From: Mesorhizobium sp. M1B.F.Ca.ET.045.04.1.1
Lineage (GTDB): Bacteria; Pseudomonadota; Alphaproteobacteria; Rhizobiales; Rhizobiaceae
DNA length: 64,000 bases
NCBI RefSeq assembly: GCF_003952465.1
Contig: NZ_CP034448.1
Coordinates: 6,239,001-6,303,000, forward strand
Direction of reading: 5' to 3'
The notes under the pieces were generated by a model. That model did no database searches. It worked only from the letters and a program-made list of their open reading frames with translations, and was not told the origin of the DNA. How positions within the stretch are numbered: position 1 is the first letter of the stretch; each line of letters opens with the position of its first letter. Shown piece after piece: positions 16,720 to 25,730 of the stretch. Position numbers and translations under genes: made by a program.

Positions 16720-18831
16720 ATGACCAGACCTTCCAGCTTCCTGGCCGCCTTCCCGACCGCCAACCCGCCACGGCCCGAGAAACGCCCTGTCTTCGATGTG
16801 CATCACGGCATCACTCGCACCGACGACTATGCCTGGATGCGCGCCGACAACTGGCAGGCGATGTTCAGGGACCCATCGCTCCTCGACGGCGCGATCCGCG
16901 TCCATCTCGAGGCCGAGAATACCTACCAGGCGGCGCTGATGGCCGACACGGCCGCACTGCGGGCCAAGCTGTTCGCCGAGATGAAGGGACGCATCAAGGA
17001 AGACGATTCCACCGTGCCGATGAAGGACGGTCCCTATGCCTATGGCTCGTCCTTCCGGCAGGGCGGCGAGCAGCCGCGTTACTTCCGCACGCCGCGCGAC
17101 GGCGGCGCTGAGGAGATCCTGCTCGACGGCGACGCGGAAGCCGAAGGCAAACCCTATTTCCGTCTCGGCGGCGTCGATCATTCGGCCGATCACAGGAAGC
17201 TGCTCTGGGCGTTCGACGACAAGGGCTCGGAATTCTTCACGCTGCGCGTGCGCGATGTCGCCAGCGGTGAGGAACTGGCCGACCGGATCCCTGATACGGG
17301 TGGCGGCGGTGTGTGGAACACCGGCGACGACGGCTTCTTCTACACCCGCCTCGACGACAACCACCGCCCGTCAAAAGTGTTCTTCCATGCACTTGGCGAC
17401 AGGCTAGAAAACGACCGGCTGATCTATGAGGAGACCGACCCGGGTTTCTTCATGGATGTCAGCGGTACGCGCTCCAACGACTGGATCATGATCGGCATCA
17501 ACGACCATGAGACATCGGAATACCGGCTTCTGCGGGCCGACGAACCGTTCGCCGAGCCGACGCTGGTAGCGGTCCGCGAAGCCGGCCTGCAATATGACCT
17601 GGAGGAAGGCGGCGACGTCTTCTTCGTCCTCACCAATGCCGACGGCGCCAAGGACTTCAAGATCATGACCGCGCCGGTCGAGGATCCGGTGCGCGCAAAC
17701 TGGAAGGAACTGGTGCCGCATGAACCCGGCCGGCTGATCCTGTCAGTGCTCGGCTTCAACCACCACATGGTCAGGCTGGAGCGCAAGGAGGGCCTGCCGC
17801 GCGTCGTCGTGCGCGACCGCTCGAACGGCGAAGAGCATTTCATTTCCTTCGACGAGGAGGCCTTCTCGCTCGGCCTCTCCGGCTCCTACGAATACGACAC
17901 CGAGGTGATGCGCTTCACCTATTCGTCGATGACGACGCCGGCGCAGGTGTTCGACTACAACATGCGCACCCGCGAGCGCGTGCTTTTGAAGACGCAGGAA
18001 GTGCCTTCGGGCCACGATCCGGAGCGCTATGTCACACGTCGGCTGATGGCGCCTGCCGCCGACGGCGAACTGGTGCCGATCTCGCTCCTGCACCGCCACG
18101 ACACGCCGCTCGACGGCTCGGCCCCCTGCCTGCTCTACGGCTACGGCTCCTACGGCATCGCGGTGCCGGCAGCCTTCAACACTAACTGGTTCTCGCTCGT
18201 CGATCGCGGCTTCGTCTTCGCCATCGCGCATATACGCGGCGGCAAGGACAAGGGCTATGGCTGGTACGACGACGGCAAGCGGGCGCACAAGATGAATACC
18301 TTCACCGACTTCATCGCCTGCGCGCGCCATCTGGTGGCGGAGCGGTACACGCAACACGACCGCATCGTCGCCCAAGGCGGCTCGGCCGGCGGCATGCTGA
18401 TGGGGGCGATCGCCAACATGGCGCCCGAGAGTTTCGGCGGCATCGTCGCCGAGGTGCCGTTCGTCGACGTGCTCACCACCATGCTCGACGCCAGCCTGCC
18501 GCTGACGCCGCCGGAATGGCCGGAATGGGGCAACCCAATCGCTTCCGCCGACGACTACAACACGATCGCGGCCTATTCGCCCTACGACAATGTCGCGGCG
18601 CTCGACTATCCACCGATCCTGGCGCTGGCCGGGCTCACCGATCCGCGCGTCACCTATTGGGAGCCGGCCAAATGGGTGGCGCGGCTGCGCGAGCGCAAGG
18701 CGGGCGACAATCCGGTGCTGTTCAAGATCAACATGGAGTCCGGCCATGCCGGCGCGTCGGGCCGGTTCTCGCGGCTGGAGGAGATTGCATACATCTACGC
18801 CTATGCCTTGAAAGTGACCGGCAAGACCTGA
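16720..18831 (+). CDS. ptrB: S9 family prolyl oligopeptidase, oligopeptidase B-like
   Basis: 703 aa from ATG 16720; the open frame begins upstream but MTRPSSFLAAFP matches a normal start. An N-terminal beta-propeller (HHGITRTDDYAWMR onward) covers ~residues 20-420. The C-terminal alpha/beta-hydrolase domain has GGSAGG with Ser at ~555, Asp at ~641 (LTDPRVTYWEP) and His at ~676 (ESGHAGASGRF). The segment HIRGGKDKGYGWYDDGK also fits. Oligopeptidase B cleaves short peptides after basic residues in the cytoplasm. It is followed 100 bp downstream by a SET protein gene on the same strand. Confidence 0.92.
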   Translation: MTRPSSFLAAFPTANPPRPEKRPVFDVHHGITRTDDYAWMRADNWQAMFRDPSLLDGAIRVHLEAENTYQAALMADTAALRAKLFAEMKGRIKEDDSTVPMKDGPYAYGSSFRQGGEQPRYFRTPRDGGAEEILLDGDAEAEGKPYFRLGGVDHSADHRKLLWAFDDKGSEFFTLRVRDVASGEELADRIPDTGGGGVWNTGDDGFFYTRLDDNHRPSKVFFHALGDRLENDRLIYEETDPGFFMDVSGTRSNDWIMIGINDHETSEYRLLRADEPFAEPTLVAVREAGLQYDLEEGGDVFFVLTNADGAKDFKIMTAPVEDPVRANWKELVPHEPGRLILSVLGFNHHMVRLERKEGLPRVVVRDRSNGEEHFISFDEEAFSLGLSGSYEYDTEVMRFTYSSMTTPAQVFDYNMRTRERVLLKTQEVPSGHDPERYVTRRLMAPAADGELVPISLLHRHDTPLDGSAPCLLYGYGSYGIAVPAAFNTNWFSLVDRGFVFAIAHIRGGKDKGYGWYDDGKRAHKMNTFTDFIACARHLVAERYTQHDRIVAQGGSAGGMLMGAIANMAPESFGGIVAEVPFVDVLTTMLDASLPLTPPEWPEWGNPIASADDYNTIAAYSPYDNVAALDYPPILALAGLTDPRVTYWEPAKWVARLRERKAGDNPVLFKINMESGHAGASGRFSRLEEIAYIYAYALKVTGKT

Positions 18832-18931
18832 TTTTTGCTCGCAATTGCGACCGCCTCGCGTTACGCAATGCGCCGTCGTTTTTGGTCGCAGCCTTTCCGG
18901 CCGCGCCCACCATACATTCGCAAGGTTCGTC

Positions 18932-19321
18932 ATGCTGCTCGTCGACGTCTTTCTCGACAAATCGCCCATCCAGGGCATCGGTGTCTTCGCCAAGCACCGC
19001 ATCCCGCGCGGCACGTTGATCTGGAAGCTCGATCCCAGGTTTGACCGGCGCATCGCGGTGGAGACTTATGAGAACGAAACCGGTCCGGTGAAATCCTATC
19101 TCGACCGCTATTCCTATCCGGACCGACGCGATCCCAACTTCATCGTCTTCGAGGCCGATGACGCCCGCTACATGAACCACGCGGACGAGCCGAACTGCGA
19201 CGTCTCGTCGCCCGAGGAAACCTACGCGCTGCGCGACATCGCGCCCGGCGAGGAACTGACCTGCGACTATAATCACTTCTTCGAGAACGGCTTCGATTTC
19301 CTCGGCGACCGCCACCCTTAA
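18932..19321 (+). CDS. SET domain protein
   Basis: 129 aa from ATG 18932 (LLVDVFLDKSPIQGIGVFAK). SET motifs: GIGVFAKHRIPRGTLIWK at the start, YMNHADEPNCDV (the N-H-x(n)-N-C S-adenosylmethionine pocket) and GEELTCDYNHFF with the catalytic tyrosine region. No pre- or post-SET cysteine cluster, as usual for the short bacterial type. A protein lysine methyltransferase activity is the family expectation; the substrate is unknown. Convergent with the diheme cytochrome gene, 9 bp apart. Confidence 0.85.
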   Translation: MLLVDVFLDKSPIQGIGVFAKHRIPRGTLIWKLDPRFDRRIAVETYENETGPVKSYLDRYSYPDRRDPNFIVFEADDARYMNHADEPNCDVSSPEETYALRDIAPGEELTCDYNHFFENGFDFLGDRHP

Positions 19322-19330
19322 GTCAGGTTC

Positions 19331-20275
19331 TCAGGTCGCCGGCTTGCGCGCCGGATAGCCGTTGGGGTGCGGCGGGACGGCCTTGAGATAAGCGGCGATC
19401 GCGGCGCGGTCGTCGGCCGTCAACTGGGCCATGTTGCGCTGCACTTCGACCATGGCGCCGCCGACGGAATCGAAATCGGGCGTGAAGCCGGTTTCGAGGT
19501 AGTTGGCAATGTCGGATTCCGACCAGTCCTTCGTGCCGCCCTCCGGGGTAATGTTGGGCACAACGCCCTTGCCTTCCGCCGCCACGGCGCCGGCCAGCCA
19601 CTCGGCCTTCTTGACGCCACCGGCGAAGTCGCGCGGCGAGTGGCATTCGCCGCAATGGCCGGGGCCCTCGACCAGATAGCGGCCGGCCAGCACCTTGTCC
19701 GGCGCGCCGTCAGGCAAGGCGATCACCGGCTCGGGGCTGAGATAGAGCCGCTTCCAGAGACCAATGCCACGACGGATGTTGAAGGGGAAAGAGAGCTTGT
19801 GGCCGGGCGCCTTGCCGGCGACCGCCGGCAGTGTCTTCATGTAGGCGTAGAGGTCGGCGACATCGGCCGGCTTCATGCGTGCGTATGAGGCGTAAGGAAA
19901 GGCCGGATAAAAGTGCTCGCCGGAGGGCGAGACGCCCTTCAGCATCGCATTGGCGAAATCCGCCTCGCTCCAGGCGCCGATGCCGTCCTTTTGATCCTGC
20001 GAGATGTTGGGCGGCACGAAGGTGCCGAACGGTGTCTTCAGCTCCAGCCCGCCGGCAAGCTCCAGGCGAGCGTCACCCTTCGACCCCGGTCTGGCATGGC
20101 AGGACGTGCAGCCGCCGGCATTGAAGATGCGCTTGCCCCTGGCGGTGTCGCCCGGCCCGAGTTGCGCGGTAGCCACGGCATCAAGCCTGGCGGGCGCGGA
20201 CAGCGCCCAGCCGGCGATCGCGCCGGCGCCGCCCAGCACGATAACGGCGCCGACGAGCTTCTTCAGCCAGGCCAT
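19331..20275 (-). CDS. Diheme cytochrome c
   Basis: 314 aa. An N-terminal signal anchor (LVGAVIVLGGAGAIAGWAL) exports the protein. Two class I heme sites: CTSCH at ~57-61 and CGECH at ~208-212, each followed by a distal Met-containing loop (YASYARMKPADVADLYAYMK; MVEVQRNMAQLTADDRAAIAAYL). The layout resembles the cytochrome subunits of alcohol, gluconate and sulfite dehydrogenases. It transfers electrons in the periplasm. It is directly downstream of a cytochrome c' gene (9 bp gap), so the two are likely one operon. Confidence 0.88.
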   Translation of the reverse strand: MAWLKKLVGAVIVLGGAGAIAGWALSAPARLDAVATAQLGPGDTARGKRIFNAGGCTSCHARPGSKGDARLELAGGLELKTPFGTFVPPNISQDQKDGIGAWSEADFANAMLKGVSPSGEHFYPAFPYASYARMKPADVADLYAYMKTLPAVAGKAPGHKLSFPFNIRRGIGLWKRLYLSPEPVIALPDGAPDKVLAGRYLVEGPGHCGECHSPRDFAGGVKKAEWLAGAVAAEGKGVVPNITPEGGTKDWSESDIANYLETGFTPDFDSVGGAMVEVQRNMAQLTADDRAAIAAYLKAVPPHPNGYPARKPAT

Positions 20276-20284
20276 GGCAGGCGA

Positions 20285-20722
20285 TCAGCCCTTCTTGATC
20301 CTGTAGCTCTGATGGCAGGTGCCGCAGTCGCCCCCGATCGTGTTGAGCTGCGCCTTCAGCGCATCGACATCGGCCGGCGGCGAGGCGACCGCGGCCTTGA
20401 CGTCGGCCACGAGCTTGTCTCCGGCCGCCTTGAAGCCCGCCGTATCTTCCCAGATCTTCGGCGCAGCCGTGGTGTCGCCCTTGTCGCTGCCGGCCGGGAA
20501 CAACGTGTCGGCATCGAATTTCTCGGCATTGGCCTGCAAGGCCTTGAGTGTGGTCAGCACCGCGGCCGCATCGAAATCGTCTTCGCCCTTGACGACCTTC
20601 GACAATTGGCCGGCGAGCTTGCCGCGCTCCTTCATCAGGGCCTGGCGATCCTTGATCGGATCGGCAAAGGCGACCGAACCGGCAAAGGCGAGCATAGAGA
20701 TGGCGAGGACGAGCTTTCTCAT
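20285..20722 (-). CDS. Class II cytochrome c (cytochrome c'-like)
   Basis: 145 aa with signal peptide MRKLVLAISMLAFAGSVAFA. The mature protein is a helical bundle with the single heme site CGTCH close to the C-terminus (CGTCHQSYRIKKG), the defining placement for cytochromes c'. The family binds NO and CO or carries electrons in the periplasm. It is the first gene of a two-gene unit with the diheme cytochrome. Its promoter region is short: the IS element begins 142 bp upstream, just past a split terminator. Confidence 0.88.
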   Translation of the reverse strand: MRKLVLAISMLAFAGSVAFADPIKDRQALMKERGKLAGQLSKVVKGEDDFDAAAVLTTLKALQANAEKFDADTLFPAGSDKGDTTAAPKIWEDTAGFKAAGDKLVADVKAAVASPPADVDALKAQLNTIGGDCGTCHQSYRIKKG

Positions 20723-20850
20723 TCAATTGGCTCCATGGTGAAGGAAAGAGAGTACGCGACCGAAGGTTAACGGACGCCACGGCGGAAATATTCCGTGCCG
20801 TCGCAACGATTTCCCGAACCAGGATCGGCCTCCTGTAGCCGACGAAAAAG

Positions 20851-20864
20851 AAAAGCCCCGGCTT
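20851..20864. terminator. Left half of a terminator hairpin split by an insertion sequence
   Basis: AAAAGCCCCGGCTT here and CTTGCCGGGGCTTTT at 22291-22305 form a perfect 11-12 bp stem when the element between them is removed. The last three bases (CTT, 20862-20864) are the left copy of the target duplication. Confidence 0.8.
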
Positions 20865-20891
20865 TGAACTGACCCCGTAAAGTTGGACGGT

Positions 20892-21728
20892 TCATTGAGC
20901 TGGTGGATTTAAGGGCTGGGTCCTGTATTGCACAGGGGCCAGCCCTTTCAGTTTCAGTTTGATGCGGCGGTGGTTGTAATAGTCGATGTAGCCCTTGATG
21001 GCCGTATCGAGGCTTTGGACAGTGTCGAACCTTTCCGGATGGAAGAGCTCGGACTTGAGTGTGGCGAAGAAGCTCTCCATCGGTGCGTTGTCGAGGCAAT
21101 TGCCTTTGCGTGACATGCTCTGTGCAAGGCCTCTGGCCTCCAGCCTGCGCTGGAATGCCGACATCTGGTATTGCCATCCCTGATCGGAATGCAGGATCGG
21201 CCGCTCGTCCTCGTTGAGCCGGGCGAAGGCTTTGGTCAGCATGTTGTCCACCAGTTTGAAGCGCGACCGGCGCGCCGTCTCGAAGGCGACGATCTCGCCA
21301 TTGTAGAGATCCATGATGGGAGACAGGTAGAGCTTGTCGCCGGCCACGCTGAACTCCGTCACGTCGGTCACCCATTTGCGGTTGGCGCGGTCGGCGCCGA
21401 ACTTGCGCTGCAAGAGATCGGGAGCGGTCCGCCCGATCTCGCCCCTGTAGGAACGATACTTCTTCGGCCTGACCAGTGACTTCAATCCCATCCCGGCCAT
21501 CAGGCTCTGGACGGTCTTATGGTTGACGCATTGGCCCAACTGGCGCAGTTGCGCGGTCACCCGGCGATAGCCATAGCGGCCCTTGTGGCTGTCGAAGATG
21601 GCCTTGATCGCCTCCTTCAGCGCCGCATGACGGTCCGGGCGCGAGGCCGCCTTTTGCCTGTAATAGAACGTGCTGCGCGGCAGCTTCGCCAGGTCGAGCA
21701 GGCCCTTAAGCGGATAAAACGGCCTTAA
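20892..21728 (-). CDS. IS3-family transposase OrfB (DDE integrase)
   Basis: About 278 aa in frame -1 relative to orfA. It includes YGYRRVTAQLRQLG (HTH_21) and the rve integrase core with the DDE triad: Asp in WVTDVTEF, Asp in LHSDQGWQYQ and Glu in APMESFFATLKSE. It has no good start of its own (a GTG at 21560 would miss the N-terminal helix), so it is most likely made as an OrfAB fusion by -1 slippage on CCCAAAAAG near 21750. The fusion is the active transposase in this group. Confidence 0.9.
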   Translation of the reverse strand, partial: LRPFYPLKGLLDLAKLPRSTFYYRQKAASRPDRHAALKEAIKAIFDSHKGRYGYRRVTAQLRQLGQCVNHKTVQSLMAGMGLKSLVRPKKYRSYRGEIGRTAPDLLQRKFGADRANRKWVTDVTEFSVAGDKLYLSPIMDLYNGEIVAFETARRSRFKLVDNMLTKAFARLNEDERPILHSDQGWQYQMSAFQRRLEARGLAQSMSRKGNCLDNAPMESFFATLKSELFHPERFDTVQSLDTAIKGYIDYYNHRRIKLKLKGLAPVQYRTQPLNPPAQ

Positions 21729-22246
21729 CGCTTGGACGGCTTGCGCTTTTTGGGCGCATGTTCCTGCGTTAAGGCCTTCAGTTTTTTTAGGTAGGCGTTC
21801 TCCATCCGCAACTGCTTCAACTCGGCCAGCAATTCTTCGCGGCTTTTGGCCTCGTCACTGGCTGCAACAGGCACCGCAGGGGCCGGCGGCTTTGACATGG
21901 GTCGTCCTCTGGGGCGGGGGCCGAGCGCCTCTATCCCACCCGCATGATAGTGCTTCTCCCAGCCCGTCAGGCAACCGGAATTGCGGATATTGAACAGCGT
22001 CGCCGTCTGGCGATGCGACAGACCGTCCTTCCACATCCGCTCGAGCACCGACAGCTTGAACGCCACATCGTAACGACCGTACTTCCGCGACAGCCCGGCA
22101 TCGCCATGCGCCTGGTACAAAGCAACCCACTTGCGCACAGTCGCCGCGTCAACTCCACGCTTAGACGCCGCACTCGCGTAGCTTTCATCCCCGCACAAAT
22201 AGCTATCGACAACCGAGCGCTTGAAACGCGCACTGTGTTTGGACAT
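21725..22246 (-). CDS. IS3-family transposase OrfA (helix-turn-helix)
   Basis: 173 aa with two helix-turn-helix units (FKRSVVDSYLCGDESYASAA ... GVDAATVRKWVALY; and FKLSVLERMWKDGLSHRQTA) and a C-terminal leucine-zipper-like coiled coil (EELLAELKQLRMENAYLKKL) used for dimerisation. It binds the terminal repeats. Its stop overlaps the orfB frame. The length and double HTH fit the IS150 group rather than the shorter IS3/IS407 OrfA. Confidence 0.9.
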   Translation of the reverse strand: MSKHSARFKRSVVDSYLCGDESYASAASKRGVDAATVRKWVALYQAHGDAGLSRKYGRYDVAFKLSVLERMWKDGLSHRQTATLFNIRNSGCLTGWEKHYHAGGIEALGPRPRGRPMSKPPAPAVPVAASDEAKSREELLAELKQLRMENAYLKKLKALTQEHAPKKRKPSKR

Positions 22247-22290
22247 GCAAAACCCCCGAAGGTTGTGTCCAACTTTCGGGGGTCAGTTCA

Positions 22291-22305
22291 CTTGCCGGGG
22301 CTTTT
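22291..22305. terminator. Right half of the split terminator hairpin
   Basis: CTTGCCGGGGCTTTT begins with the right CTT target duplication. It lies 11 bp past the sodB stop, where it would have ended sodB transcripts. Alone it cannot form the hairpin, so sodB messages may now run into orfA. Confidence 0.75.
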
Positions 22306-22316
22306 CGTCGAATTGG

Positions 22317-22919
22317 TCAGCCTTTCGCCTTTTCGTAGAGCTCCAGGACATAGTCCCAGTTGATGAGGCTATCGACGAATGCTTCGAGATATTTCGGCCG
22401 CGCGTTGCGGTAGTCGATGTAATAGGAGTGCTCCCACACATCGACGCCGAGGACCGGCGAAGCACCATGGACCAGCGGGTTTTCGCCATTGGGGGTCTTC
22501 GAGATCGCGAGCTTGCCATCCTTGACCGAGAGCCAGGCCCAGCCGGAGCCGAACTGGGTGGTGCCGGCGGCGATGAAGTCGGCCTTGAACTTGTCGTAGC
22601 CGCCGAGATCGGCATCGACGGCCTTCTGCAAAGCGCCCGGCAGCTTGTTGCCGCCGCCGCCCTTCTTCATCCATTTCCAGAAATGGATGTGGTTGTAGTG
22701 CTGGGCGGCATTGTTGAAGAGCCCGGCATTCTTGCCGAAGGACTGCTTCACGACCTCTTCGACCGAAAGATCGCCCATTCCAGCCTCGGCGGCCAGCTTG
22801 TTGCCGTTGTCGACATAGGCCTTGTGGTGCTTGTCGTGGTGATACTCCAGCGTCTCCTTCGACATGTAAGGCTGCAGGGCCTCATAGTCGTAAGGCAAAG
22901 CGGGCAACTCAAAAGCCAT
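22317..22919 (-). CDS. sodB: Superoxide dismutase, Fe/Mn family
   Basis: 200 aa, normal size. Metal ligands: His in LEYHHDKHHKAYV (~26-35), His in NNAAQHYNHIHFWKWM (~74), and Asp/His in VLGVDVWEHSYYIDYRN (~159/163). GSGWAWLSV is the family signature. The usual Fe- versus Mn-discriminating positions favour an Fe or cambialistic enzyme, but this cannot be settled by eye. It converts superoxide to peroxide and O2 in the cytoplasm. The gene is monocistronic, with AGGGAGTACATCC before ATG 22919. Its terminator is split by the IS element downstream. Confidence 0.95.
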   Translation of the reverse strand: MAFELPALPYDYEALQPYMSKETLEYHHDKHHKAYVDNGNKLAAEAGMGDLSVEEVVKQSFGKNAGLFNNAAQHYNHIHFWKWMKKGGGGNKLPGALQKAVDADLGGYDKFKADFIAAGTTQFGSGWAWLSVKDGKLAISKTPNGENPLVHGASPVLGVDVWEHSYYIDYRNARPKYLEAFVDSLINWDYVLELYEKAKG

Positions 22920-23027
22920 GGATGTACTCCCTCGTGGAAAAAAATCCGGTGAAACTACCGAACTAAGATAGGTCTGGAATGGGTTGGGGCAACTCCAGAA
23001 CGAAGCGCCGATCGCCTTTTTATCGGC

Positions 23028-23906
23028 TCAGGCGGCGGAAGTCGAATGCGCCCAATCCCAATAGAGCTCGCGCGCCTTCTTGGCCACCGGTCCGGGCTGA
23101 AGATCGCGGTCCTCGATGCGGGTGACCGGCACCACCTTCGAATGGTTGCCGGTCGAAAAGATCTCGTCCGCTTCGAGAAAGTCGCGGATCGACAATGCCT
23201 TCTCGGTGGTCCTGAAGCCGTAATCGCCGAGCAGGTTGATCGTGCGCGAACGGGTGATGCCGGAGAGGAACGTGCCGTTCGCCGCTGGCGTCATCACATG
23301 GCCGTCCTTGACCAGGAAAATATTGGAGGTGCCGGTTTCGGCGACATTGCCCAGCATGTCCAGCACCAGCGCGTTGTCGAAGCCGCGCATCTTGGCCTCG
23401 AGGATGGCGCGGCCGTTGTTGGGATAGAGGCAGCCGGCCTTGGCATTGGTCGGCATCGTCTCGATGGTCGGCCGCCGGAACGGCGAGACGCCGATCGAAA
23501 AGCCGGAAGGCGGAATCATCGGGGCTTCGTAGAGGCAAAGACAGAAGCGGGTCGAGGATGGATCGGCCGGAACGCCCATATAGCCGCCATGCTCGGCCCA
23601 GTACATCGGCCTGATGTAGACGGCGGTCTTGCCGTCGAATTTCTTCAGGCCATCCCAGGTCAGCCCGACGATCTCTTCCGTCGTCATGGAGGGCTTCAGG
23701 CCGAGCGCGATCGCCGAGGCGTTCACGCGCGCGGCGTGGCGATCGAGGTCGGGCGCCACGCCCTCGAACCAGCGGGCGCCGTCGAAGACGCTTGTGCCCA
23801 GCCACATGGCATGGCTGCGCGGTCCGAGAATGGCGACGTTGCCCTCGTACCAGTCGCCGTCCACACAGGTCCATGTCGCGGACTGCGCCGCCGCCGCCAG
23901 TGTCAT
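23028..23906 (-). CDS. Class IV aminotransferase, branched-chain type
   Basis: 292 aa from ATG 23906. Features of PLP fold type IV: GTSVFDGARWFEG near the N-terminus, AYIRP-like VYIRPMYW, the catalytic lysine in TNAKAGCLYPNN and the phosphate-binding ETGTSNIFLV and SGITRSRTINL. It most resembles branched-chain amino acid aminotransferase (IlvE), which makes Val, Leu and Ile from their keto acids; D-amino acid aminotransferase and aminodeoxychorismate lyase are relatives that cannot be fully excluded. Stands alone, divergent from a haloacid dehalogenase gene. Confidence 0.82.
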   Translation of the reverse strand: MTLAAAAQSATWTCVDGDWYEGNVAILGPRSHAMWLGTSVFDGARWFEGVAPDLDRHAARVNASAIALGLKPSMTTEEIVGLTWDGLKKFDGKTAVYIRPMYWAEHGGYMGVPADPSSTRFCLCLYEAPMIPPSGFSIGVSPFRRPTIETMPTNAKAGCLYPNNGRAILEAKMRGFDNALVLDMLGNVAETGTSNIFLVKDGHVMTPAANGTFLSGITRSRTINLLGDYGFRTTEKALSIRDFLEADEIFSTGNHSKVVPVTRIEDRDLQPGPVAKKARELYWDWAHSTSAA

Positions 23907-24060
23907 GTTCGCCGTCCAAAATGAGTAATTTCAGGGGCGCCATAGGACGATGCTTTGACGGCCGGCGTCAACCGACATCGGCAAAAATCGTTGAGGCCAG
24001 AGGCACTTGACCGCAATCATCGCTTGCGCTGCGCCCCGGCGCGCCGCAAAACTTCTCTCC

Positions 24061-24723
24061 ATGCACCATGCGGCCTATGTCTTCGACGCCTACGGCACGT
24101 TGTTCGACGTGCACGCGGCCGTGCGCCGCCATGCCGGCGAGATCGGACCGGACGGCCAGCTTCTCTCCGAAATCTGGCGCGCCAAGCAGCTCGAATATTC
24201 CTGGGTGCGGACGCTGATGGGCGCCTATGCCGATTTCTGGCAGTTGACTGAGCAGGCGCTGGACTTCGCGCTGCGCAAGGTGCCCTCGGCCGATCCGGCG
24301 TTAAGGGCCAGGCTGCTGGAAGCCTATTGGCGGCTCGACTGCTATCCGGAAGTGCCGGCGGTGCTGAAAGCGCTGAAGGCATCGGGAGCGAAGCTCGCGA
24401 TCCTGTCCAACGGCTCGCCGGAAATGCTGCGGGCGGCGGCGAAATCCGCCGCCCTCGACCAGATCCTCGACGACGTCTTTTCGGTCGACGAGATCAAGCG
24501 CTTCAAGACCGACCCGTCGGTCTACGACATGGTGGTCACCGGCTGGCGGCTCTACCCGGAAGCGGTGTCGTTCCAGTCTTCCAACCGCTGGGACGTCGCG
24601 GGCGCCACCAAGTTCGGCTTCCGGACAGTATGGATCAACCGCACCAACCAGCCGGACGAATACCGGGACTTTCCGCCGGGGCTGATCCTGCCCTCGCTCG
24701 AAGGCCTTTTGGCAGGCGCCTGA
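24061..24723 (+). CDS. (S)-2-haloacid dehalogenase type II
   Basis: 220 aa from ATG 24061; a TTG at 24007 is less likely. HAD motifs in order: nucleophile Asp in YVFDAYGTLFDVH, LAILSNGSP (motif II), KRFKTDPSVYDM (motif III Lys) and SSNRWDVAGATKFG (motif IV), the last being the haloacid-dehalogenase version rather than the DD of phosphatases. The enzyme hydrolyses L-2-haloacids to D-2-hydroxyacids in the cytoplasm. No transporter is adjacent, so it may act on natural haloacids or serve as a generic HAD hydrolase. Confidence 0.88.
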   Translation: MHHAAYVFDAYGTLFDVHAAVRRHAGEIGPDGQLLSEIWRAKQLEYSWVRTLMGAYADFWQLTEQALDFALRKVPSADPALRARLLEAYWRLDCYPEVPAVLKALKASGAKLAILSNGSPEMLRAAAKSAALDQILDDVFSVDEIKRFKTDPSVYDMVVTGWRLYPEAVSFQSSNRWDVAGATKFGFRTVWINRTNQPDEYRDFPPGLILPSLEGLLAGA

Positions 24724-24896
24724 TCTTGCTGTTGCTGCAGCGCAACAGATGTGTCGCGGTCACAGCTTCGCCTTTGTTTGTCCACCCTGAGGCCAGAATT
24801 GGAACCGCCTATCACCGCCGACTGTTATTGGAGCTGCCGGCAGCCAGCCTGCGGATTCATGCTTTCTTGCGAATTAAAGACCTAGAAAAGGCAACC

Positions 24897-25718
24897 ATGT
24901 CAGACGCTTCCTTCCGCATCAGCCGTCGTGGCTTCCTCAATCTCACAGCCCTTGGCGCTGCTTCGGCCGCGGTTTCCGCCTGCTCGACCACCGGTCCAGG
25001 CCCCGAACCCGTCCAGCCGCCACCGCCGGCCTATGTCGAGCCGCCGCTCGGCGACTATGAGACGATGTATGGGACGATGTCGGACAACGGCTTCGACCTG
25101 CCGGCCATCCCGGTGAACAAGATCGATCACAGGTTCTTGCGCCAGATCGTTCCCGATCCGACCGGACAGCGGCCGGGCACCATCGTGGTCGATACCACCA
25201 ACCACTTCCTCTATCTGGTGCGCGAGGGCGGCCAGGCGATCCGCTACGGCGTCGGCCTCGGCCGCGCCGGCTTCGAATGGTCGGGCGATGCCGTGGTGCA
25301 GTGGAAGCAGAAATGGCCGAAATGGACACCGCCGGACGAGATGGTCGCCCGCCAGCCGGAACTGACGCAATTCAGCGCCAAGAATGGCGGCATGCAAGGC
25401 GGACTGAAGAACCCGCTCGGCGCCCGCGCGCTCTATCTGTTCCAGGGGAATCAAGACACGCTGTACCGCCTGCACGGCTCGCCGGAATGGTGGTCGATCG
25501 GCAAGTCGGTCTCGTCGGGCTGCGTGCGCCTGATCAATCAGGACATCATCGACCTCTATGATCGCGTGCCGAACAAGAGCCCTGTTGTCGTGACAGCGGA
25601 TATCGGCGAGCCGGTGGCCGACATGCCGGAGCGCCGGGCCATCCCGATCGACAACGGCGTGCCGACCGGTTCGATCATGCTTGGTCCGGTAAGGCAGCTC
25701 ACCAACGAGATCTTCTAA
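24897..25718 (+). CDS. L,D-transpeptidase (YkuD), lipoprotein/TAT signal
   Basis: 273 aa. The N-terminus has a twin-arginine motif (SRRGFLNL) and a lipobox-like VSAC (Cys at ~26), followed by a Pro-rich linker. The YkuD domain (~95-235) ends in the catalytic signature: HGSPEWW ... SVSSGCVRL, with Cys at ~209. These enzymes make 3-3 peptidoglycan cross-links or attach proteins to the wall in the periplasm; rhizobia encode many paralogs. It stands alone and ends at a strong hairpin. Confidence 0.9.
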   Translation: MSDASFRISRRGFLNLTALGAASAAVSACSTTGPGPEPVQPPPPAYVEPPLGDYETMYGTMSDNGFDLPAIPVNKIDHRFLRQIVPDPTGQRPGTIVVDTTNHFLYLVREGGQAIRYGVGLGRAGFEWSGDAVVQWKQKWPKWTPPDEMVARQPELTQFSAKNGGMQGGLKNPLGARALYLFQGNQDTLYRLHGSPEWWSIGKSVSSGCVRLINQDIIDLYDRVPNKSPVVVTADIGEPVADMPERRAIPIDNGVPTGSIMLGPVRQLTNEIF

Positions 25719-25730
25719 GGCGTCGATAGG

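Larger units (their letters stand above)
20865..22290 (-). mobile_element. IS3-family insertion sequence (IS150-like), intact, 1426 bp
   Basis: Terminal inverted repeats of 24 bp, TGAACTGACCCC at both outer ends and AGTTGGAC at both inner ends with two mismatches between (20865-20888 and 22267-22290). A 3-bp direct repeat CTT flanks it (20862-20864, 22291-22293), typical of IS3 transposition. It holds overlapping orfA and orfB with a run of A just before the orfA stop. No disruption seen, so it may be active. It split a transcription terminator between sodB and the cytochrome c' gene. Confidence 0.93.
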
